This document shows, piece after piece, positions 60,294 through 64,000 of a stretch of DNA of 64,000 bases (position 1 is its first letter; the number at the start of each line of letters is the position of its first letter). The position numbers and the translations under genes are program-made. The notes beneath the pieces were generated by a model. That model was not told the origin of the DNA and did not search any database. It saw only the letters and a program-made list of their open reading frames with translations. This stretch comes from Alphaproteobacteria bacterium. Its GTDB lineage: Bacteria; Pseudomonadota; Alphaproteobacteria; SHVP01. Location: contig VGES01000005.1 in NCBI GenBank assembly GCA_016869765.1, forward strand, positions 1 to 64,000. Direction: 5' to 3'.

Positions 60294-60315
60294 ACGGGGG
60301 CCTACGGGCCCCCGT
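60294..60315. terminator. Bidirectional hairpin terminator between peroxiredoxin and rnhA
   Basis: ACGGGGGCC and GGCCCCCGT form a perfect 9-bp stem with loop TACG. Flanks: TTGTC on the plus side, and on the minus side the arm runs into TTTCC. It ends both convergent genes, and the rnhA stop codon (60302-60304) is inside the stem. A weaker CGCCG/CGGCG stem lies just before it. T-tracts are short, so efficiency is uncertain. Confidence 0.5.
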
Positions 60316-60760
60316 TGTCGCTTGGGCTCGCGATTCCGCGCCGAGCGAGCGCATCGGCGCGTTCATTCTCTGGGTGGCCGGCGTGCCCCCGCACCCAATG
60401 CCACGTCACGTGATGACGGCCGATCGCCGTTTCGAGGCGTTGCCACAGGTCCACGTTCTTGACCGGCTTGCGATCGGCGGTCCGCCATCCGTTCTTCTTC
60501 CAGCGTTTGATCCATTGCGTGATGCCGTCACGCAGGTAGGTGCTGTCGGTATGGAGATGAACCGTTGATAGGCGCTTCAGCGCCTCCAGGGCTTGAATCG
60601 CCGCCATCATCTCCATGCGATTGTTGGTCGTCTCCGGTTCGCCGCCGAATAGTTCGCGTTCGTGGGTCCCGGAACGAAGGACGACTCCCCAGCCACCGGG
60701 CCCGGGATTTCCTGAGCACGCGCCATCGGTATAGACGTGGACGGTCGGATGGTCCGTCAC
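60302..60760 (-). CDS. rnhA: Ribonuclease HI
   Basis: A 152-residue RNase H1 degrading RNA in RNA:DNA hybrids. The catalytic carboxylates are all visible: Asp in [14 protein letters not shown], Glu in [10 protein letters not shown], Asp in [11 protein letters not shown] and Asp in NERADALAR; the active-site His loop is [10 protein letters not shown]. The start is GTG 60760, whose GTGA overlaps the thrB stop. The longer open frame upstream (to 61075) overlies thrB. rnhA directly after thrB is common in alphaproteobacteria. Confidence 0.96.
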   Translation of the reverse strand: MTDHPTVHVYTDGACSGNPGPGGWGVVLRSGTHERELFGGEPETTNNRMEMMAAIQALEALKRLSTVHLHTDSTYLRDGITQWIKRWKKNGWRTADRKPVKNVDLWQRLETAIGRHHVTWHWVRGHAGHPENERADALARRGIASPSDNGGP

Positions 60761-61719
60761 GACAGACCGTACGCCGCGGGACTCTGGACCGCCTGATGAA
60801 ACCGCAGCTTTGCCGAGTACTCGAGCGGATCCTTGGGGCGCACGAGGGCGCCTTCGACCTGATGGAGCCAGTCGTAGAGACGCGTCAGGAGAAACCGCAG
60901 CGCGGCGCCCCGCGCCAGCAGCGGCAATGCCGCGAGTTCGTCGGGGCTGAGTGGTCGAACCTCGCGGTAGGCGGCAAGCAACTGGCGCGCTTTGGTCACG
61001 TTGAACGCATGGTCGAGCTCGAAACACCACGCGTTGAGCCCGATCGCCAGGTCGTAAGCCAGGGTGTCGGTGCACGCGAAATAAAAGTCGATCAATCCGG
61101 AGACCCTGTCACCGATGAAGAACACGTTGTCGGGAAAGAGGTCGGCATGGATGGTGCCCACGGGTAACCGAGTCGGCCACCGGCCTTCGAGGAAGGTAAT
61201 CTCGTCGAGGATGAACTTTGCCAATCCGGGACGAACGCCATCGGCAAGCGGTTGGCACGCTTGGGCCAAGGTCTTCCAGCCCTCGACCGACAGGTCGTTT
61301 CGGCGGCGCTGCCCGAAACTCGCGCCGTTCAAGTGTAACTTCGCCATGGCACGACCGACCTCGGCGCAATGCTCGGGTTTTGGCCGCCGTACGGATACGC
61401 CCTCGAGAAACGAGACGATGGCCGCCGGTTTCCCCATGAGGTGGCGCAGCGCCTGGCCATCGCGTCCATGGATCGGCCTCGGACAGGCGGTGCCCTTGTC
61501 TGCGAGATGGTCGAGAAGCGCGAGAAAAAACGGCAAGTCCTCAGGCCGGACCCGCTTCTCGTAGATCGTGAGAATGAAGACGCCCGCGCTCGTATGGATT
61601 AGGAAGTTGGAGTTTTCGACACCCTCGGCAATGCCCTTGCACGAAACGAGATCGCCGATCGCGTACTCGGTGAGGAACGTTGCCAGGGTCTCCGAATCGA
61701 CCTCGGTGTAAACCGCCAT
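60757..61719 (-). CDS. thrB: Homoserine kinase, APH-fold (ThrB type 2)
   Basis: A 320-residue homoserine kinase of the choline-kinase/APH-like class used by alphaproteobacteria and pseudomonads, not the GHMP class of E. coli. [19 protein letters not shown] starts it; [26 protein letters not shown] (in part), the Brenner motif [14 protein letters not shown] and the metal motif [18 protein letters not shown] follow. The product O-phosphohomoserine feeds ThrC (53.5 kb). ATG 61719 matches the family start; an extra 186-base open stretch upstream is not homologous. It lies 8 bases downstream of ispH. Confidence 0.95.
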   Translation of the reverse strand: MAVYTEVDSETLATFLTEYAIGDLVSCKGIAEGVENSNFLIHTSAGVFILTIYEKRVRPEDLPFFLALLDHLADKGTACPRPIHGRDGQALRHLMGKPAAIVSFLEGVSVRRPKPEHCAEVGRAMAKLHLNGASFGQRRRNDLSVEGWKTLAQACQPLADGVRPGLAKFILDEITFLEGRWPTRLPVGTIHADLFPDNVFFIGDRVSGLIDFYFACTDTLAYDLAIGLNAWCFELDHAFNVTKARQLLAAYREVRPLSPDELAALPLLARGAALRFLLTRLYDWLHQVEGALVRPKDPLEYSAKLRFHQAVQSPAAYGLS

Positions 61720-61727
61720 GGTCGCCC

Positions 61728-62669
61728 CTAGGCCTCGAGGACGCGCGGCAACTTGAAGACGACGTCCTCGGGTACGCCAGCTGCCGAGTGCACCGTCACG
61801 GCGTAACGTACACGCAGGATCGCCAGTACTTCGTCGACCAATACCTCCGGTGCCGAAGCGCCGGCGCTGATCCCGAGGGTTTTCGCGCCGGCCAGATCGA
61901 CCCAATCGATATCGCTGGCGCGCTGCACGAGGCGCGCCTTGGGGCAGCCGGCTCGTTGGGCTGCTTCGACCAAGCGCAGCGAGTTCGACGAGTTCGGCGC
62001 GCCGATGACCATGAAGTAGTCGCAGCGCGGCGCGAGCGCCTGAACGGCCCTCTGGCGGTTCGTCGTGGCATAGCAGATATCTTCCTTGCGCGGCCCGACG
62101 ATCTCGGGGAAACGACGACGGAGCACGTCGATCATCTCGGCCGTCTCGTCGATCGAGAGCGTCGTCTGCGTGATGTAGGCGAGTCGCGTCGTGCCGGGGT
62201 CGACGGTCTCGGCGTCAGTCTTGGTTTCGATCAACGTGATGGCCCCGTCCTCGAGTTGACCCATGGTGCCGATAACCTCGGGATGTCCGGCGTGTCCGAT
62301 CAGCAGGACGTGCCGCCCCAAATCGTGGTGGAGTTCGGCCTCCCGATGGACTTTGCTCACCAAGGGGCAGGTTGCATCGACATAGCGCAAACGGCGCTGC
62401 TCGGCGTCGCGTGGTACCGACTTTGGCACACCATGCGCCGAAAAGATGACCGGCGCGGCGGCGGGCACGTCTTCCAGTTCATCGACGAAAACTGCACCCT
62501 TGGCTTCGAGTTGCTCGACCACGAAACGGTTGTGGACGATCTCGTGGCGGACGTAAACCGGCCGGCCGAATTTGGCCAACGCGCGTTCGACGATCAGGAT
62601 TGCGCGCTCGACCCCGGCACAGTAGCCGCGCGGACTCGCCAGCCAGACCGCCAGTGAGGGATTGGGCAT
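61728..62669 (-). CDS. ispH: 4-hydroxy-3-methylbut-2-enyl diphosphate reductase
   Basis: A 313-residue iron-sulfur enzyme completing the MEP route to IPP and DMAPP. The three cluster Cys are present: [11 protein letters not shown] (about residue 18), [11 protein letters not shown] (about 102) and [11 protein letters not shown] (about 201). [20 protein letters not shown] and [13 protein letters not shown] are active-site motifs. ATG 62669 ([13 protein letters not shown]) is the family start. Isoprenoids made here feed UbiA and CtaB. Divergent from the CDGSH gene across 127 bp. Confidence 0.96.
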   Translation of the reverse strand: MPNPSLAVWLASPRGYCAGVERAILIVERALAKFGRPVYVRHEIVHNRFVVEQLEAKGAVFVDELEDVPAAAPVIFSAHGVPKSVPRDAEQRRLRYVDATCPLVSKVHREAELHHDLGRHVLLIGHAGHPEVIGTMGQLEDGAITLIETKTDAETVDPGTTRLAYITQTTLSIDETAEMIDVLRRRFPEIVGPRKEDICYATTNRQRAVQALAPRCDYFMVIGAPNSSNSLRLVEAAQRAGCPKARLVQRASDIDWVDLAGAKTLGISAGASAPEVLVDEVLAILRVRYAVTVHSAAGVPEDVVFKLPRVLEA

Positions 62670-62796
62670 GGCCGGTTTTATAGACGGTTTGTCCGTCGAA
62701 CGGGAGCGACCGGCGAACGGCCGCTCAGCTTGTTTCGCGTCGGCCCGTTGGATAGAGTGGCCGTCCGAAATTTCGCCACGCCGACAAGGGATTCCC

Positions 62797-63036
62797 ATGG
62801 CCGAGCCGACGATCGCGCAGAAGGCCCCGTACGCCGTTCAGGTCGAGGCGGGCAAAGACTACTTCTGGTGCCGTTGCGGCCTCAGCAAGAAGCAGCCGTT
62901 CTGTGATGGGAGCCACAAGGGTGGCGCCTTCACTCCGGTCAAATACTCCGCGACGCAGTCGGCCAAGGTGTTTCTGTGTGGGTGCAAGCACACCAAGAAT
63001 CAGCCGATGTGCGACGGATCGCATAAGGCACTCTAG
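62797..63036 (+). CDS. Tandem CDGSH iron-sulfur domain protein
   Basis: A 79-residue protein with two CDGSH motifs: [17 protein letters not shown] (about residues 24-40) and [17 protein letters not shown] (about 60-76). Each 3-Cys-1-His set should hold a 2Fe-2S cluster, so one chain carries two. No membrane anchor, unlike mitoNEET; this is the compact type-3 double form. Likely a redox or cluster-transfer protein. ATG 62797; a frame upstream to 62662 is not homologous. The lipoprotein gene follows after 6 bases. Confidence 0.9.
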   Translation: MAEPTIAQKAPYAVQVEAGKDYFWCRCGLSKKQPFCDGSHKGGAFTPVKYSATQSAKVFLCGCKHTKNQPMCDGSHKAL

Positions 63037-63042
63037 ATTCGT

Positions 63043-63597
63043 TTGTTCCCAGCTCGCTCTATCCTTCGCCGCCTCGTCGCGTCCGGATTGGTGGCCGGCG
63101 CGACCTTGACGCTGGCCGCCTGCGGTCTGCTCTCTGGCGAAGAGGCGCGACCGTGCCCGCGCGTCGCCGTGATCGTCGACGCGGCCAACCTCACCGTCTT
63201 CACCCCGGGACCCGGACGCGATCTGATCGACGTCCAGTACGAAGCCGAGGTTGCGCAATTGGCGACGACCTGCCGCTACGACCGCAATTCGGTGACGAGC
63301 ACGGTGCCGATCCGTGTCATCGCAACGCGAGGACCGGCGGCGCAAACCAATCAGGTCACGATCCCGTTCTTTGTCGCGATCGCCGAGGGCCGGGGGAACG
63401 TGCTCGGACGGGAACGCTTCGAGTCGACACTCGTGTTCCAGGGCAACCAACGTCGCGCGGGGGTCGTGGAGGAGATCGAGCAGATCGTTCGGTTGAGAAC
63501 GCCGACGCAGAATGCCGCAGAGTTCGATATCCTGATCGGTCTGGAGTTGACACCCGATCAGCTTCAGTTCAATCGCCAACGCCTCGGACGGCGTTAG
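63043..63597 (+). CDS. Predicted lipoprotein of unknown function
   Basis: A 184-residue protein with a lipoprotein signal peptide: basic N-terminus, hydrophobic stretch LVASGLVAGATLTLAAC with lipobox LAAC. The mature part looks like a single beta-sandwich (VAVIVDAANLTVFTPG, VTIPFFVAIAEG, AEFDILIGLELTPDQL), which I cannot tie to a named family. The start is TTG 63043, 6 bases after the CDGSH stop. The C-terminal coding overlaps the convergent DUF962 gene by 29 bases. Confidence 0.65.
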   Translation: MFPARSILRRLVASGLVAGATLTLAACGLLSGEEARPCPRVAVIVDAANLTVFTPGPGRDLIDVQYEAEVAQLATTCRYDRNSVTSTVPIRVIATRGPAAQTNQVTIPFFVAIAEGRGNVLGRERFESTLVFQGNQRRAGVVEEIEQIVRLRTPTQNAAEFDILIGLELTPDQLQFNRQRLGRR

Positions 63598-64000
63598 TTC
63601 GCGAACCGGCCGTCGGGAGATGTCGCGGCATCTGCCCGGCGACATCGGCCGCAAGGCCACGTTTCAGTCCGAGCGCGAACAGGACTTCAGCGACGAGAAA
63701 AATCGGCGCGATCAGGACTTGAAAGAGGTTGTCGACGAGGGCGGGGCGACGTCCCTCGAACATGTGTCCGATGAGTTGGACGATCCAGCCTCCCACGAAA
63801 GCGATAGCAAACACGACGAGTCCGACACTTTCCTCGAGGAGCGCGACCCATTGTGCCGCGACGAAGATCGGCGCCAGGACCAGCACGGTGATCGCGCCGA
63901 TGAAACGGTCGAGGATCGCGTAATAGGCGAGGATGACGATCGTGAACACCAGTGCCAGTGACACGGGAATCCCCGCTACGTCGTGGGCGACCCATCCCAT
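63569..64000 (-). CDS. DUF962/Mpo1-like membrane protein, cut by the window edge
   Basis: The visible part has 143 codons and three or four hydrophobic segments. FVGGWIVQLIGHMFEGRRPALVDN (in part) is the DUF962 hallmark with a conserved His. In yeast, Mpo1 of this family is an Fe-dependent dioxygenase of 2-hydroxy fatty acids. The frame is open at base 64000 and begins with an ATG there, but family members have a further N-terminal stretch with additional His residues, so the true start is probably outside the window. Overlaps the convergent lipoprotein gene by 29 bases. Confidence 0.72.
   Translation of the reverse strand: MGWVAHDVAGIPVSLALVFTIVILAYYAILDRFIGAITVLVLAPIFVAAQWVALLEESVGLVVFAIAFVGGWIVQLIGHMFEGRRPALVDNLFQVLIAPIFLVAEVLFALGLKRGLAADVAGQMPRHLPTAGSRTNAVRGVGD

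Noticed and set aside
1-64000. CRISPR arrays, insertion sequences, integrases, prophage or att sites
   Set aside because: No regularly spaced repeats, transposase/integrase motifs or terminal inverted repeats were found by reading both strands; gene content is core-like throughout.

Overview
The window is one continuous 64 kb stretch of a high-GC bacterial chromosome, packed with genes on both strands. Family content and gene order point to an alphaproteobacterium, most like Rhodospirillales and relatives. The pointers are the aa3 cytochrome oxidase cluster coxB-coxA-ctaB-(coxF-like)-ctaG-coxC-DUF983-surf1, the ispH-thrB-rnhA(-peroxiredoxin) cluster, a BamF-type DUF3035 lipoprotein, DUF2093 next to xseA, a double-domain dCTP deaminase, a proteobacterial/plant-type glutamate-cysteine ligase and a MutL with an endonuclease motif. 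I see no rRNA, tRNA, CRISPR array, phage or insertion sequence. Nearly all of it is core genome.

Layout. 1-4.4 kb: an amidase, a crotonase-fold protein that lacks both usual catalytic glutamates, a frameshifted and truncated copy of an HD-domain protein followed at once by an intact paralogue, and a MaoC-type hydratase. 4.4-15.7 kb, plus strand: ribF - possible attenuator - ileS - lspA - BamF-like lipoprotein, a catalytic/non-catalytic M16 peptidase pair, pgi, mutL and a DUF1232 protein. 15.7-28 kb: rsmD, a PuuD-like hydrolase, tadA, an ACAD11-type acyl-CoA dehydrogenase, a three-part class III nucleotide cyclase, a TPR lipoprotein, an ACAD11-type APH kinase in an operon with a class I amidotransferase and purD, then xseA-DUF2093-M23 peptidase and a TfdA-like dioxygenase.

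28-35 kb, minus strand: a lipid A/envelope run (pmbA, an inositol-monophosphatase family gene, an MsbA-like ABC transporter, a DUF374 acyltransferase, lpxK, an lpxL-like gene and an unknown gene) with no waaA in it. 35-43.6 kb: a TSUP permease, an MFS transporter, a cyclotransferase-fold protein, ubiA, rsmE, gshA, a Phd/PIN toxin-antitoxin pair with a tandem operator and an apparently leaderless promoter, and tldD. 44-50 kb: the cytochrome c oxidase operon with heme O synthase and assembly factors. 50-59.6 kb: an M32 carboxypeptidase, a PAP2-family protein, a dCTP deaminase, thrC, an M16 peptidase, a GNAT acetyltransferase, an AlgH-type protein, and an IclR regulator coupled to a flavin monooxygenase. 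59.8-64 kb: peroxiredoxin, rnhA, thrB, ispH, a tandem CDGSH protein, a lipoprotein, and a DUF962/Mpo1-like membrane protein cut by the window edge.

Most operons are tightly coupled by ATGA, GTGA or TAATG overlaps. The observations I rate highest are (i) a leader with mutually exclusive hairpins, an intrinsic terminator and an Ile-containing short ORF between ribF and ileS; (ii) the two halves of human ACAD11 as separate genes less than 3 kb apart, suggesting 4-hydroxyacyl-CoA catabolism through a phosphorylated intermediate; (iii) the tandem HD-protein duplication with one decaying copy; and (iv) the toxin-antitoxin promoter/operator, which overlaps the tldD stop codon.
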